DNA from: Arthrobacter sp. | GTDB taxonomy: Bacteria > Actinomycetota > Actinomycetes > Actinomycetales > Micrococcaceae | Assembly (NCBI RefSeq): GCF_031179985.1 | Contig: NZ_JAPSHJ010000009.1 | Span: 1 to 64,000, forward strand | Direction of reading: 5' to 3' | Length of the DNA stretch: 64,000 nucleotides | Part shown: positions 21,395-30,372 of the stretch, piece by piece | Numbering within the stretch: position 1 is the stretch's first letter | How the letters are laid out: the number at the start of each line of letters is the position of its first letter | Notes under the pieces: model-generated | What the model was told of the DNA's origin: nothing | The model's database searches: none | The model's input: the letters and a program-made list of their open reading frames with translations, nothing else | Position numbers and translations under genes: made by a program

Positions 21395-22302
21395 GGCTCG
21401 CATTCATCCTCAGTGAAATCGGCAGTGGTTTGCGCCGTAACCTCACGATGGTCATTTCTGTCATCCTGGTGACCTTCATATCGCTGACCTTTGTCGGCGC
21501 CGCAGGCATGCTGCAGCTGCAGATCAACCAGATGAAGGGCTACTGGTACGACAAGGTCCAGGTAGCGATCTTTCTCTGCAGCGAAGGTTCCGCGGCTGCG
21601 GGCTGTGCCTCCGGGCCCGTGACTGAGGAGCAACAGAAGAACCTGGAAGCATTGCTGCGGTCCCCAGCCGTCGCCCAGTACATTAACGAATTCCAGTTTG
21701 AATCAAAGGAAGACGCGTACGGGCATTTCAAAGAGCAGTTTTCCAACTCGCCCATCGTTGATTCAGTGGCTCCTGACCAGCTTCCTGCGTCATTTCGGAT
21801 CAATATGAAGGATCCCGAAAAGTATCAAATTATCAGCGAGACATTTGCCTCCCAGCCGGGCGTGGAAAGCGTCATAGATCAGCGGAAGATCCTCGAGCAG
21901 CTTTTCTCGGTCATGAACGGAGCGTCCGTTGTCGCCGTGGTTATCGCGGCTGTCATGATCGTTTGTGCCATCCTGCTGATTGCCACCACCATCAGGTTGT
22001 CCGCCTTCAGCCGCCGGCGGGAAACGGGAATTATGCGGTTGGTGGGGGCGTCCAAGACAGTCATTCAACTTCCCTTCATTCTGGAGGGTGTCATCGCTGC
22101 CCTTATTGGCGCTGCCTTGGCTTCCGGAACACTTTGGGCAGTTTCGTATTTTTTCCTCGGCGATTTGTCAAAGCAATTTCAGGACACGCCATTCATTTCA
22201 CCGAGTCAGACGCTGGTCTTGGTTCCTGCGCTTTTCGCGCTGGGTGTAATCTTGGCAGGAATTTCGTCTCTCTTGACCCTACGCAGATATTTGCGTGTTT
22301 AG
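21391..22302 (+). CDS. ftsX: Cell-division permease-like protein FtsX
   Basis: A 303-residue membrane protein starting at GTG inside the ftsE stop. The [20 protein letters not shown] start, the first membrane helix, an outside domain of about 130 residues (with two cysteines in [13 protein letters not shown]), and three C-terminal helices including [14 protein letters not shown] match actinobacterial FtsX. The outside domain would activate a peptidoglycan hydrolase, plausibly the M23 protein encoded next. Confidence 0.95.
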   Translation: MRLAFILSEIGSGLRRNLTMVISVILVTFISLTFVGAAGMLQLQINQMKGYWYDKVQVAIFLCSEGSAAAGCASGPVTEEQQKNLEALLRSPAVAQYINEFQFESKEDAYGHFKEQFSNSPIVDSVAPDQLPASFRINMKDPEKYQIISETFASQPGVESVIDQRKILEQLFSVMNGASVVAVVIAAVMIVCAILLIATTIRLSAFSRRRETGIMRLVGASKTVIQLPFILEGVIAALIGAALASGTLWAVSYFFLGDLSKQFQDTPFISPSQTLVLVPALFALGVILAGISSLLTLRRYLRV

Positions 22303-22328
22303 GCTGTGCGTACCCTAAAGGAAAGCTC

Positions 22329-23714
22329 ATGACGTCAATGAACAGAATCGCACCATCAGCCAGGGCCCGATACCGAGGTCGCGTGATCAGCGCGGCCTTG
22401 GCGTTGGTGCTGTGCTCGAGCCTCGCGACGTCTGCACCCGCTGCCTTGGCGGATGACCTTGAGGACCAGCAGGCCGCGTTGCAAGCTGAGGCCGCCCGCG
22501 TTCAACAGTCATTGGAGTTCGTCGACGCCCGTATAGCGCAGGCAGCCGGAGAGCTGGTCATTTATCAAGGTCAACTTCCTGGAGCTCAGCAGGCCCTGCT
22601 TGAAGCCCAGGGCAGGGTAGCAAGCGCGGTAAAAGAGGTTGAGGCACTTGCGGCCCGAGTGGATCTCGCCCAGCAAAACAAGGCCAAGATCACCGAGCAG
22701 CTGGAGAGCGACAAGAAAAAGATCGCTGACACGAAGAAGCTTATCGGGCAGATCGCAACGCAGGCTTATAAATCCGGCGGCGTGCCATCAAACCTCACCC
22801 TGCTGTTGGGCGCGAACAGCGGGACGAGCCTGACGGACACGATCGACCTTGCCGATCAGGCCATGCGGAGTCAAAACTCCGCCATGGACAAGCTCAGCCA
22901 GCAGAATGCCACCAACGTGAATTCTCAGGCGCGCCTACAGGCGGTCGAAGCCGAGATAAAGGATCTCAAAGCCAAGGCAGACGCAGCCTTGGAGCGTGAA
23001 AAAGCTGCCCGCGACGAGGCTGCCGCCAAGAAGGACCAGGTGGACAAGCTCATCGCCGACACCACACGGCTCAATGCAGAGCTGCAGGCGGCCAAGCCAG
23101 GTATCCAGTCGCAGTTGTCCAAGGTGCAGGCCCAACAAAACGCGGTAGCCAACGAAATCGCTGAGCGGGACCGCAAACTGCGCGAGCAATGGGAGGCTGA
23201 ACAGCGGCGAATCGCAGAAGCAGCAGCAGCCGCTGCACGAGCCCAGGGCCAGGCTGTCCAGCCCTACGTCCCGGTCCAGGGATCGCCGTCAGCCTTTGGC
23301 CTCAGGTCGCCTTTCTCCGGCGGAGTACCCATTACCTCTGGATTCGGCTGGCGGGCCACACCGCCCGGTACCGTTGACTTCTACGGAACCGGCGGTTACA
23401 TGCACACGGGAATCGACTTTGGGGCCGGGTGCGGCACCCCCGTGTACGCGGCGGCCGGCGGTACTGTCTTTGCAGCCGGTTGGGGGAATGACGGCGGCGG
23501 CAATCACGTCAAGATTTCGCATGGTGTGGTCCAGGGCAACTCGCTGACGACGATCTACTACCACAACAGCAGCGTGGTGGTGTCAGCAGGCCAGCAAGTC
23601 AGCCAAGGTCAGCTCATCGCCTACTCGGGTACCACGGGCAACTCAACCGGATGCCATTCGCACTTCGAGACGTGGTTGAACGGCTCAGCCGTGGACCCCA
23701 TGAACCTGCTCTAG
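22329..23714 (+). CDS. Secreted coiled-coil M23 metallopeptidase (EnvC-like)
   Basis: A 461-residue exported protein. A signal peptide (hydrophobic around ISAALALVLCSSLATSA, cleavage near APAALA) is followed by a long Ala/Gln/Lys/Glu-rich coiled coil (about 40-310) and a C-terminal M23 domain (about 330-461) with HTGID and HSHFE, the zinc-binding H-x3-D and HxH motifs. LytM-type catalytic residues are intact. The order ftsE-ftsX-coiled-coil hydrolase parallels EnvC and PcsB partners of FtsEX, so septal peptidoglycan cleavage is likely. The ATG at 22329 follows AAAGGAAAG. Confidence 0.92.
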   Translation: MTSMNRIAPSARARYRGRVISAALALVLCSSLATSAPAALADDLEDQQAALQAEAARVQQSLEFVDARIAQAAGELVIYQGQLPGAQQALLEAQGRVASAVKEVEALAARVDLAQQNKAKITEQLESDKKKIADTKKLIGQIATQAYKSGGVPSNLTLLLGANSGTSLTDTIDLADQAMRSQNSAMDKLSQQNATNVNSQARLQAVEAEIKDLKAKADAALEREKAARDEAAAKKDQVDKLIADTTRLNAELQAAKPGIQSQLSKVQAQQNAVANEIAERDRKLREQWEAEQRRIAEAAAAAARAQGQAVQPYVPVQGSPSAFGLRSPFSGGVPITSGFGWRATPPGTVDFYGTGGYMHTGIDFGAGCGTPVYAAAGGTVFAAGWGNDGGGNHVKISHGVVQGNSLTTIYYHNSSVVVSAGQQVSQGQLIAYSGTTGNSTGCHSHFETWLNGSAVDPMNLL

Positions 23715-23856
23715 GCTCGATCCACGCTACCTGAAGAGCCCGGCTACTCTGCCGTACACTGGAAGGGCTTCACGCTTGGGTGTAGTACATCCGGTCCCTG
23801 GGCCGCAGTCCACCCCCATGAAGTTTGTCTAAACACTAGATCTGAGGAGTTCTACC

Positions 23857-24327
23857 GTGCCTAAAGAAAGTGGCCGCAAGATAGTGGCCACCAACCGTAA
23901 GGCCCGGCACGATTACCACGTCCTGGACACTTATGAGGCCGGGATCGCCCTGATGGGAACAGAGGTCAAGTCGTTGCGGGAGGGCCACGCCTCCATGGTG
24001 GACGGCTTCTGCACGTTTTATAACGACGAACTCTGGATGGAGGGCATCCACATCCCGGAGTACCACCAAGGCAGCTGGACGAACCATGCAGCGCGCAGGC
24101 GCCGTAAGCTCCTGCTGCACCGCGAGGAACTTGTGAAGATTTCCCACAAGATCCGCGAGTCCGGGTTCACCATTGTGCCGCTCCAGCTGTACTTTTTGGA
24201 CGGGCGGGCCAAGGTGGAGATTGGCATTGCCAAGGGTAAGAAGGAATACGACAAGCGCCAGACCCTCCGTGAACAGCAGGACACACGTGAGGCGCTGCGG
24301 GAAATGCGCTCCAGGAACCGTCGCTAG
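23857..24327 (+). CDS. smpB: SsrA-binding protein
   Basis: A 156-residue SmpB with the conserved start KIVATNRKARHDY, GIALMGTEVKSLREG in the OB-fold core, and a basic C-terminal tail (KEYDKRQTLREQQDT...) that enters the ribosomal A site. It starts at GTG with a GAGGAG ribosome-binding site. It brings tmRNA, encoded immediately downstream, to stalled ribosomes for trans-translation. Confidence 0.97.
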   Translation: MPKESGRKIVATNRKARHDYHVLDTYEAGIALMGTEVKSLREGHASMVDGFCTFYNDELWMEGIHIPEYHQGSWTNHAARRRRKLLLHREELVKISHKIRESGFTIVPLQLYFLDGRAKVEIGIAKGKKEYDKRQTLREQQDTREALREMRSRNRR

Positions 24328-24471
24328 TCTGGTCCTGTAGGTCGCGTTAGCGGCAGGGAGTGTTGCGCCGTCGTCGGGAATGATTTTGAGGGAACGTGCG
24401 TTATTATTGGTAGTCCGGGAAGGATCGGAGCGGATTCCGCGAAGAACCTGACCGGTTTGATAACAAAATAT

Positions 24472-24837
24472 GGGGATGATCGGTTTCGACGATGTTAGTC
24501 GCGACAGGTGAAGCGGGCCGAGGATGCAGAATTATCTCGTAAACGCTGTCTGCAAACCAATAAGTGCCGAATCAAAACGCACTGACTTCGCTCTTGCTGC
24601 CTAAGCAGTAAGACAGTCCGTCAGCCCGAGGTTGCTATTGCCCCGGATGCTGGCGTCATTTAGATAGCCACTGCTGTTTGCCTCCGTCATCGGGGTAAAC
24701 GGGACTCTTAGATGACTGGGCCCGGATCAGCTACTTGTTTGCAAGAGAGCTGGGGCCGAGAAAATCCGCCGCAAACTGCGCCCGGAGAAGCCCTGACAAC
24801 ACGACATCGGACGGGGGTTCAATTCCCCCCATCTCCA
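24472..24837 (+). ncRNA. ssrA: Transfer-messenger RNA
   Basis: The 5' GGGGATG pairs with CATCTCC near the 3' end to form the tRNA-like acceptor stem; GGGGTTCAATTCCCC is the T-arm. The CCA is not fully encoded (the discriminator A is followed by CTG), so it must be added after transcription. The tag frame resumes at GCC 24566 and reads AESKRTDFALAA before TAA at 24602-24604, with the FALAA-type ending recognised by proteases. It lies directly after smpB. Confidence 0.95.
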
Positions 24838-24846
24838 CTGGAGTTC

Positions 24847-24881
24847 GCCCCTGGATCCTTGTGATCTAGGGGCTTTCTTTT
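24847..24881 (+). terminator. Intrinsic terminator of ssrA
   Basis: GCCCCTGGATC pairs with GATCTAGGGGC (one G-T pair) around a five-base loop and is followed by TTTCTTTT. Confidence 0.88.
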
Positions 24882-25028
24882 GCCCGGAAATCGTTGCTGC
24901 GCGCTGTCGGCTAATCGACTGCTTCGGCTTCGCGATCCGGCAGTTTCACTTTGGGCGTAGCAATGGCTGGACTATGCACGCCCGGACCGTCGTTGAATTA
25001 GATAAGGCGAGTCTTAGGGAGGTGCGCT

Positions 25029-26015
25029 GTGGCATCGGTTATCCATCCAAATCCCGACATGGGCGAGGGGTCCGCGGACCCTCTTGATTCCTATTCCGCG
25101 ACTGTGATCCGCGTGGCGGAGACGGTGACGCCCCACGTGGCTGCCATTGAAATGACAGGCAAGGGAAGGTCCGGAAGGTTCCGGGTCGGGGCCGGTTCTG
25201 CAGTTCTCTTCACCTCGGACGGGTATTTGCTGACCAACGCGCATGTGGTCAGCGGCACGCAGAGCGGCCATGCAGTCTTCACCGATGGCAGCAAAACGGA
25301 GATCGAAATAGTAGGTGCAGACCGCCTCTCGGACCTCGCCATTGTGAGGGGCAGGGCGCAGGCTGCCCCACCGGCGGACTTCGGGGACGCAGAAAACCTG
25401 AAGGTAGGACAGCTTGTAGTGGCCGTCGGAAACCCTTTGGGCTTGGCGGGGTCAGTCACCGCAGGAGTGGTGAGTGGACTGGGACGGTCGATACCCATCT
25501 GGGCGGGGCGCAACCGCCGTGTAATTGAAGATGTCATACAGACTGATGCCGCGCTCAACTCCGGAAGTTCGGGAGGAGCGCTGGCGGATGCCCATAGCAG
25601 GATTGTGGGCATCAATACAGCTGTTGCGGGAGCAGGCCTGGGACTGGCGATCCCGATCAATGCCACGTCCCGACGCATCATCTCGTCCCTGCTCACTGAT
25701 GGCCGGGTCCGGCGCGCTTATCTGGGCCTTGTCAGCACTCCCGTGCAGCTTCCCGTCAGCGCCGTGATGAGGACCGGCAAACGGGAAGGCCTGCGAATCG
25801 TCGAGGTACTGCCGGACTCACCGGCTGAACGCGCCGGAGTGCAGCCCGCTGATGTACTGCTCAGTGTGGGCAAGAAGTCTGTGTCCAATGCTGAAAGCCT
25901 ACAGAAGCTGATGTTTGCTGAAGCAATCGGGGCGCCGCTGGACCTGGTTGTCCTCCGGGATGGAAGGGAGCAGCATCTCGTTGCGGTGCCAGAGGAAATG
26001 ACGGATGCCGGCTGA
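25029..26015 (+). CDS. HtrA-like trypsin-family protease with PDZ domain, no signal peptide
   Basis: A 328-residue serine protease of the S1C/DegP type. His72 (TNAHVV), Asp102 (SDLAIV) and Ser181 (GSSGGAL) make the catalytic triad; a C-terminal PDZ domain (about 235-315) contains VLPDSPAERAGVQPADVL. Unlike most actinobacterial HtrA proteins it has no N-terminal hydrophobic segment, so it appears to be cytoplasmic unless exported by another route. The GTG start follows GGGAGG, which supports this N-terminus. It converges with the small gene at 26028. Confidence 0.87.
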   Translation: MASVIHPNPDMGEGSADPLDSYSATVIRVAETVTPHVAAIEMTGKGRSGRFRVGAGSAVLFTSDGYLLTNAHVVSGTQSGHAVFTDGSKTEIEIVGADRLSDLAIVRGRAQAAPPADFGDAENLKVGQLVVAVGNPLGLAGSVTAGVVSGLGRSIPIWAGRNRRVIEDVIQTDAALNSGSSGGALADAHSRIVGINTAVAGAGLGLAIPINATSRRIISSLLTDGRVRRAYLGLVSTPVQLPVSAVMRTGKREGLRIVEVLPDSPAERAGVQPADVLLSVGKKSVSNAESLQKLMFAEAIGAPLDLVVLRDGREQHLVAVPEEMTDAG

Positions 26016-26027
26016 TCCTGCCTCGCC

Positions 26028-26405
26028 CTATTGAGAGGGGTCCACGTCGGCAATCCCAACGAAGCGGGTTCCGATGCCGTCGAACTCGCTTCTGACGAAG
26101 CCGGCTGCGGGCGCGGGCACTTCGGCCGGACTGTGGTGGGCGCAGCTGACGTAGGTGAAGTCCGGCCACCATTTCTTGGGGCGTGCGGCCTCCGAATATC
26201 CGCAGACATCGCACTGCAGGTGAACCCACACAGGCCGCTTGCCTGTTCGATTGGCACGGGACTGCACCAGCCACGGCGGCGGGTTGTCGAGTATTTCACG
26301 CAACTCTGCCTCGGAAAGGCGGGAGGGAATGCCGTGGCGCTGGGCCATTTCAAGGGGAACGTCCAGGGCTATTGCGGCGTCACGTCTGCTCATCATCACA
26401 GTCAA
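26028..26405 (-). CDS. Hypothetical protein with Cys/His cluster
   Basis: A 125-residue soluble protein with no family I can name. The N-terminal third (SRRDAAIALDVPLEMAQRHGIPSRLSEAEL) looks helical and DNA-binding-like. The middle contains CDVCG and CAHH, which could bind zinc, with a KKWWPDF stretch between them. It ends a minus-strand series after two crcB genes, about 30 bases downstream. Function unknown. Confidence 0.7.
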   Translation of the reverse strand: MTVMMSRRDAAIALDVPLEMAQRHGIPSRLSEAELREILDNPPPWLVQSRANRTGKRPVWVHLQCDVCGYSEAARPKKWWPDFTYVSCAHHSPAEVPAPAAGFVRSEFDGIGTRFVGIADVDPSQ

Positions 26406-26435
26406 CGATACGTGAGTCTTGGCGCCGATGATTCC

Positions 26436-26807
26436 TCAACCGGCGAGGATGATCCCGACCCCGGCAGCAGCGAGACCTGCGAGCAGATTGGCGCTGATAT
26501 TCAGGAAGGCCGCACCGAAGCGCTGTTCGCTCACCAACCGGACTGTCGCCGTCGTCCATGAACTGAAGGTGGTCAGGCCGCCTGCCAAACCTGTAGCAAG
26601 TCCCGTCTGCAGTTCCGGCCCCAGTCCCAGCCGGCCGCTGATCCCCATGGAGAGGCCGATGATGAGGGAGCCCGTTATGTTCACCAGGAATGTAGCCCAC
26701 GGCCAATGCGAGCGGGAATCGGTGCGATGGACAAATAAAGTGTCAACAGCGAAGCGGAGCAAGGCGCCCGCTACTCCGAAGAGCCCAACGAGCAGCGCAG
26801 CGGTCAT
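26436..26807 (-). CDS. crcB: Fluoride channel protein CrcB/Fluc, subunit 1
   Basis: A 123-residue four-helix membrane protein. GALLRF near the start, FLVNITGSLIIG (with the conserved asparagine) and GGLTTFSSW (the TTFS sodium/fluoride region) are CrcB signatures. It overlaps the upstream crcB by four bases (ATGA type). In actinobacteria paired CrcB proteins usually form a heterodimeric fluoride exporter. Confidence 0.93.
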   Translation of the reverse strand: MTAALLVGLFGVAGALLRFAVDTLFVHRTDSRSHWPWATFLVNITGSLIIGLSMGISGRLGLGPELQTGLATGLAGGLTTFSSWTTATVRLVSEQRFGAAFLNISANLLAGLAAAGVGIILAG

Positions 26808-27238
26808 TGCGCCCCTCCTGTGATATCAGCGAGAGCCTTGCCGGCCTTCCAACCGGCCGCGGCGGCACCAAGCCCGAGGATGAGGGAAAGCCCGAGGTAG
26901 AGAATCCAGAGTGCAGGCTGCCCGTCACGGATCTGCCTGTCGAGGGCGAAGACAACTGCCGAGAACGTGGTAAAGGAACCCAAAACCCCCGGACCAATCC
27001 CTGCCCGGAGCCAGAAAGATGTTCGCGGCCGGGCTATCCACAATGTTGTCAGGAGCGCCAGCACAAAGCTGCCACTTACATTGGTCGCCAGGGTTGTCCA
27101 CGGAATGGATCCCGGGTGCTCGGGGAAGAGGAGACCCAGCCCGTACCGGAGTTCACTTCCCGCCAGGCCACCAACAGCCACTGCGAGCCAGGCCCTCCAT
27201 CCCGGAGCCTTCAGGGCGCTTGTCCAGTACGAGGGCAT
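26804..27238 (-). CDS. crcB: Fluoride channel protein CrcB/Fluc, subunit 2
   Basis: A 144-residue four-helix protein with GSELRYGLG, TLATNVSGSFVL and GSFTTFSAVV, the same functional motifs as its neighbour but clearly diverged, as expected for the second half of a heterodimeric Fluc channel. The start is directly next to the stop of the DtxR-family gene, so the regulator and both channels are co-transcribed. No fluoride riboswitch is seen before it. Confidence 0.93.
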   Translation of the reverse strand: MPSYWTSALKAPGWRAWLAVAVGGLAGSELRYGLGLLFPEHPGSIPWTTLATNVSGSFVLALLTTLWIARPRTSFWLRAGIGPGVLGSFTTFSAVVFALDRQIRDGQPALWILYLGLSLILGLGAAAAGWKAGKALADITGGAQ

Positions 27239-27952
27239 TTAGAGGACCGGAAGCCTGCAGCCCGCATGGCTGGTCTCACTGTAGACCCACAGGGCGGAGG
27301 TGATCTCATCGGCGAGGTCAAACTCACGACGCACCTCGCCGGAACCAATTCGTACGACGAGCGGCCCCCCGAACGGCTTCCGGCCGACTACCTCGACGTT
27401 GGCGTCAAGATCGATCTCTTCCGAGGAAAGATACCGCAGGAGTTCCGGGTTTTCATCGCTGATCCGGGTAATTCTGCCGGTGTGCCCCTCGTCCAGTTCA
27501 CTCAGCCGGTGGGCTGGAGGCATTTTGACGGAACCGTCTGCAGAGGGAATGGGATCTCCGTGGGGGTCGCGGAGCGGGTTCCCCAACTTTGCCGCCATGC
27601 GCTCGATGAAGGTGTCCGACACCGCGTGTTCGAGGTGCTCTGCTTCATCATGGACTTCGTCCCAGCTGTAGCCCAGTTCCTGCACGAGGTAGGTTTCGAT
27701 GAGCCGGTGCCGCCGGACCATGGAAAGAGCCAGACTGATCCCGTTCTCCGTCAGGGTAATGGCGCTGTAGGGCTTGTGGTCAACCAGCCCTTGTTCTTTG
27801 AGCTTCCGGACCATTTCTGAGACGGAGGAGTTGGCGACGCCCAGGCGCTGGGCCAGTTGCGACGAAGTGATGGGCTTGTCCTGCCACTCTGTGAAGGAGT
27901 AGATGACCTTGACGTAGTCCTCGATGGAGGAGGATGGCGCGCTGGTCTTCAC
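27239..27952 (-). CDS. DtxR/MntR-family metal-dependent regulator
   Basis: A 237-residue regulator. The N-terminal winged helix (IEDYVKVIYSF, RLGVANSSVSEMVRKL) is followed by the metal-binding/dimerisation domain with RRHRLIETYL and DEAEHLEHAVSD, and a C-terminal FeoA/SH3-like part. These motifs fit the MntR/IdeR group, which sense Mn or Fe; which metal cannot be told. It is adjacent to and upstream of two crcB genes on the same strand. Confidence 0.9.
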   Translation of the reverse strand: MKTSAPSSSIEDYVKVIYSFTEWQDKPITSSQLAQRLGVANSSVSEMVRKLKEQGLVDHKPYSAITLTENGISLALSMVRRHRLIETYLVQELGYSWDEVHDEAEHLEHAVSDTFIERMAAKLGNPLRDPHGDPIPSADGSVKMPPAHRLSELDEGHTGRITRISDENPELLRYLSSEEIDLDANVEVVGRKPFGGPLVVRIGSGEVRREFDLADEITSALWVYSETSHAGCRLPVL

Positions 27953-27983
27953 GGAACCAAGCCTACCGCTATGTCCTGCAGCC

Positions 27984-28742
27984 TCACGCTTTATACGCCT
28001 TCCAGGACTGGGTCAGATAGGGAAGGCCGATGGCGGCGCCGGTGGCGTGACCCAGGTGCTCATGAAGATACCACTCAAGATTTGCCATGACTTTCGCCCG
28101 GACAGCTTCCGAGGCGCGGAGGTAATAGCTGCGGGACTTGGTGAGTGCAAGAATGTCGTCGGGCGTCAGCGGGTCTTCCCAGCGCGTCAGATGGCTTTCC
28201 AGGTCGACGAATTCGGGCCCCACAACCGGCCTGAAGTGCGGTTTGAGGACGTCGCCGGCATGCATGATCCGGGAAAGCCTGTGTACCCACGGTACGGAAG
28301 TGTCCAGCTGGTTCCAGATGAGCCCCAACACTCCTTCGGGACGGAGGATCCGGGCGGCCTCTGTGCTGGCCCGCAGGGGATCGCACCAGTGCCACGCCTG
28401 GGCGACAGTGACGACGTCGAACGCGGCATCCTCGAGTCCGGTGGACTCCGCTGTGCCCTCAAGCGCCGTTACGCCGGGCAGCGCCCTGCGCAGCTGGCCC
28501 AGCATGTCAGGGGAGGGGTCGACGGCGGTCACCCGCAGGCCGCGCTGGCTCAGCAGTTCGGTGTACTTACCGGTTCCGGCACCGACATCGGCAACGTCAC
28601 GTGCCGCGGCCGGCACAAGCCAGTCTACGGAGTCGAGAGGATAACCCGGGCGGACCCGATCGTAGTGCTCGCCGCCGTCCTGGAAAGCCATGCCCAGTTC
28701 GCGGCGGCGCTGCTGATGAAGTTTGGGGCCTCCCCGCGCCAC
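27984..28742 (-). CDS. Class I SAM-dependent methyltransferase
   Basis: A 252-residue methyltransferase with VADVGAGTGKYTELL (motif I, SAM binding), VTAVDPSPDML and VTVAQAWHW. Its resemblance is to the UbiE/Met-11 type; the substrate is unknown. A GGAGGAG ribosome-binding site seven bases upstream supports the GTG start at 28742; an internal ATG at 28691 is less well placed. It lies 57 bases after the aminotransferase, and may share its SAM-responsive leader. Confidence 0.85.
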   Translation of the reverse strand: MARGGPKLHQQRRRELGMAFQDGGEHYDRVRPGYPLDSVDWLVPAAARDVADVGAGTGKYTELLSQRGLRVTAVDPSPDMLGQLRRALPGVTALEGTAESTGLEDAAFDVVTVAQAWHWCDPLRASTEAARILRPEGVLGLIWNQLDTSVPWVHRLSRIMHAGDVLKPHFRPVVGPEFVDLESHLTRWEDPLTPDDILALTKSRSYYLRASEAVRAKVMANLEWYLHEHLGHATGAAIGLPYLTQSWKAYKA

Positions 28743-28799
28743 GCGTACTCTCCTCCGGCCGGCTGTTGGTTCCCCCTGAATTTACCTCCTCAGCGCGGG

Positions 28800-30221
28800 T
28801 CAGTCTTCAATGCAGGGCGCAGCTCCGGCGGTTCCCGGGGTGTTGGGTGCCCATTCGGGGTAGGTGCGGGTGTCATTTGCCGGCACCCAGCGTCCGGCAT
28901 CGACTACGTAGTCCCAGCCAAGACCCGTACGGCGCAGCTCCTCGATGCCCGCAAGCAGCCGCTGGGCGTCCTCGAGGCGGGAGCCCAAGCCGAAGCTGGC
29001 CCGCAAGGATCCTGAGGGCAGCCCCAGCCGCTTCAGGAGCGGATGAGCGCAGAAACGGCCGTCGCGCAGCCCCACGCCGTGCTCCGCGGATAAGTATGCA
29101 GCCACCAGGCCCGCGTCGTAGCCCTCCACGGAGAAGTTCACTACCCCGATCGTGTCTGTGGCCGAACCGGTGTCACTGAAGATCTGGTGAACAGTGACGC
29201 CTTCGATCTTCTGCAGCCCTTCGACGAGGAAGGAACGGATGGCCGATTCGTGGGCGTGCCACAGGTCCTGGTCCAGGGCAGCAATGACCTCGGTGGCCCG
29301 GGCAAGGGTCGCAGCGCCCAGAACGTTGGGGGAACCGCCCTCATGGCGTGCCGGGCCAGTCGTCCAGCTGACGCTGTCCAGCCTGGCTTCGCGGACCGCG
29401 CCGCCGCCTGCGAGGTGGGGTGTGCCGGCGTCGAGCCAGTCAGGGCGGCCCACCAGGACGCCGGAACCAAACGGAGCGTAGAGTTTGTGACCCGAAAAGG
29501 CGAGATAATCGACGTCGTCCGCTGCTATGTTGATCCGGCGGTGCGGAGCAAGCTGGGCCGCATCAACGACGATCCGGGCGCCGAATTCGTGCGCCAGCGC
29601 GGCCAGTTCGCGGATGGGCAGGATTTCGCCGGTGACGTTTGAGGCTCCGGTGACCGCAAGCAGGCTGATGTCGCCCTGCTCCAGCTCTGCGCGGAGATTG
29701 GCGATGGTTCCGGCGAGGGTGTCCTCCGCCACGACGCTGCGGTGCGGGATTCCCTGCCACGGAAGCAGGTTGGCGTGATGTTCGATGTCCAGATACAGCA
29801 CTTCACCAATGTGCCGGCCACCCGCAGCAGGAAGGCACCCGGCGAGGAGATTCAGGGAATCGGTGGTGTTGCGCGTGAAAATCACCGAATCATCGGAGCG
29901 GCCGCCTACGAAGTCGCGGACAATGGTGCGTGAGTTTTCATAAACGGAGGTGCTGATCTGTGAGGCGTAACCCGCGCCGCGGTGGACACTGGCGTAATAG
30001 GGCAGGATCTCGTTCAGGTAGGCCGAGACAACCGAGAGCGCGGGAGCGGACGCACCGTAGTCGAGGTTGGCGTAGCGGATGTGTCCGCCCTGGATGAGCG
30101 GCGCCTGGATCTCCGCCCCTGTGACAGCTGCAAGCGGGCGGCGGGACACGGAGAGGGCGGCGTGCTGTTCGCTGAAAGGAGCCTCAGCAGCGGCGTCGGG
30201 GGAGTAAATGGCAGTAGTCAA
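28800..30221 (-). CDS. Class V aminotransferase-fold PLP enzyme (cysteine desulfurase-like)
   Basis: A 473-residue PLP enzyme. Lys246 in FSGHKLYAPFG is the Schiff-base lysine; DIEHHANLLPW carries the PLP-stacking histidine, and VVDAAQL the aspartate that contacts the pyridine nitrogen. These are the motifs of SufS/IscS-like cysteine desulfurases and selenocysteine lyases. A cysteine in FCAHP lies in the region where desulfurases carry their sulfur acceptor, but its role is inferred. A SAM-IV riboswitch lies upstream, which points to sulfur or methionine metabolism. Confidence 0.87.
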   Translation of the reverse strand: MTTAIYSPDAAAEAPFSEQHAALSVSRRPLAAVTGAEIQAPLIQGGHIRYANLDYGASAPALSVVSAYLNEILPYYASVHRGAGYASQISTSVYENSRTIVRDFVGGRSDDSVIFTRNTTDSLNLLAGCLPAAGGRHIGEVLYLDIEHHANLLPWQGIPHRSVVAEDTLAGTIANLRAELEQGDISLLAVTGASNVTGEILPIRELAALAHEFGARIVVDAAQLAPHRRINIAADDVDYLAFSGHKLYAPFGSGVLVGRPDWLDAGTPHLAGGGAVREARLDSVSWTTGPARHEGGSPNVLGAATLARATEVIAALDQDLWHAHESAIRSFLVEGLQKIEGVTVHQIFSDTGSATDTIGVVNFSVEGYDAGLVAAYLSAEHGVGLRDGRFCAHPLLKRLGLPSGSLRASFGLGSRLEDAQRLLAGIEELRRTGLGWDYVVDAGRWVPANDTRTYPEWAPNTPGTAGAAPCIED

Positions 30222-30249
30222 TGGGACCTCACTCTGACAGGACCCCTCA

Positions 30250-30372
30250 GCCGGGATCCGCGCTTGCCGGGTCCGTTCCGGACCGGCCTGGTCGTCACCC
30301 GGGGCACCCCACCGCGAATGGAGGGTTGCCGGCCAGCAAACCGGGGTTTAGCGCTGGCACTCGTGACCTGTT
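30250..30372 (-). promoter_or_regulatory. SAM-IV riboswitch
   Basis: Read on the minus strand, the sequence GGTCACGAGTGCCAGCG, then GCTGGCCGGCAACC, GCGGTGGGGTGCCCCGGGTGA, CGACCAGG and later GGCAAGCGCGGATC closely follows the actinobacterial SAM-IV consensus I know, including the outer GGTCacGA / CGACC pairing and the downstream CAAGCGCGG pseudoknot strand. It ends about 30-40 bases before the aminotransferase start, so control of translation or early termination by S-adenosylmethionine is expected. Confidence 0.88.

Noticed and set aside
27953..27983. Fluoride riboswitch for the crcB pair
   Set aside because: The space before the regulator-crcB group is only 31 bases, too short for the element, and it lacks the conserved sequence.
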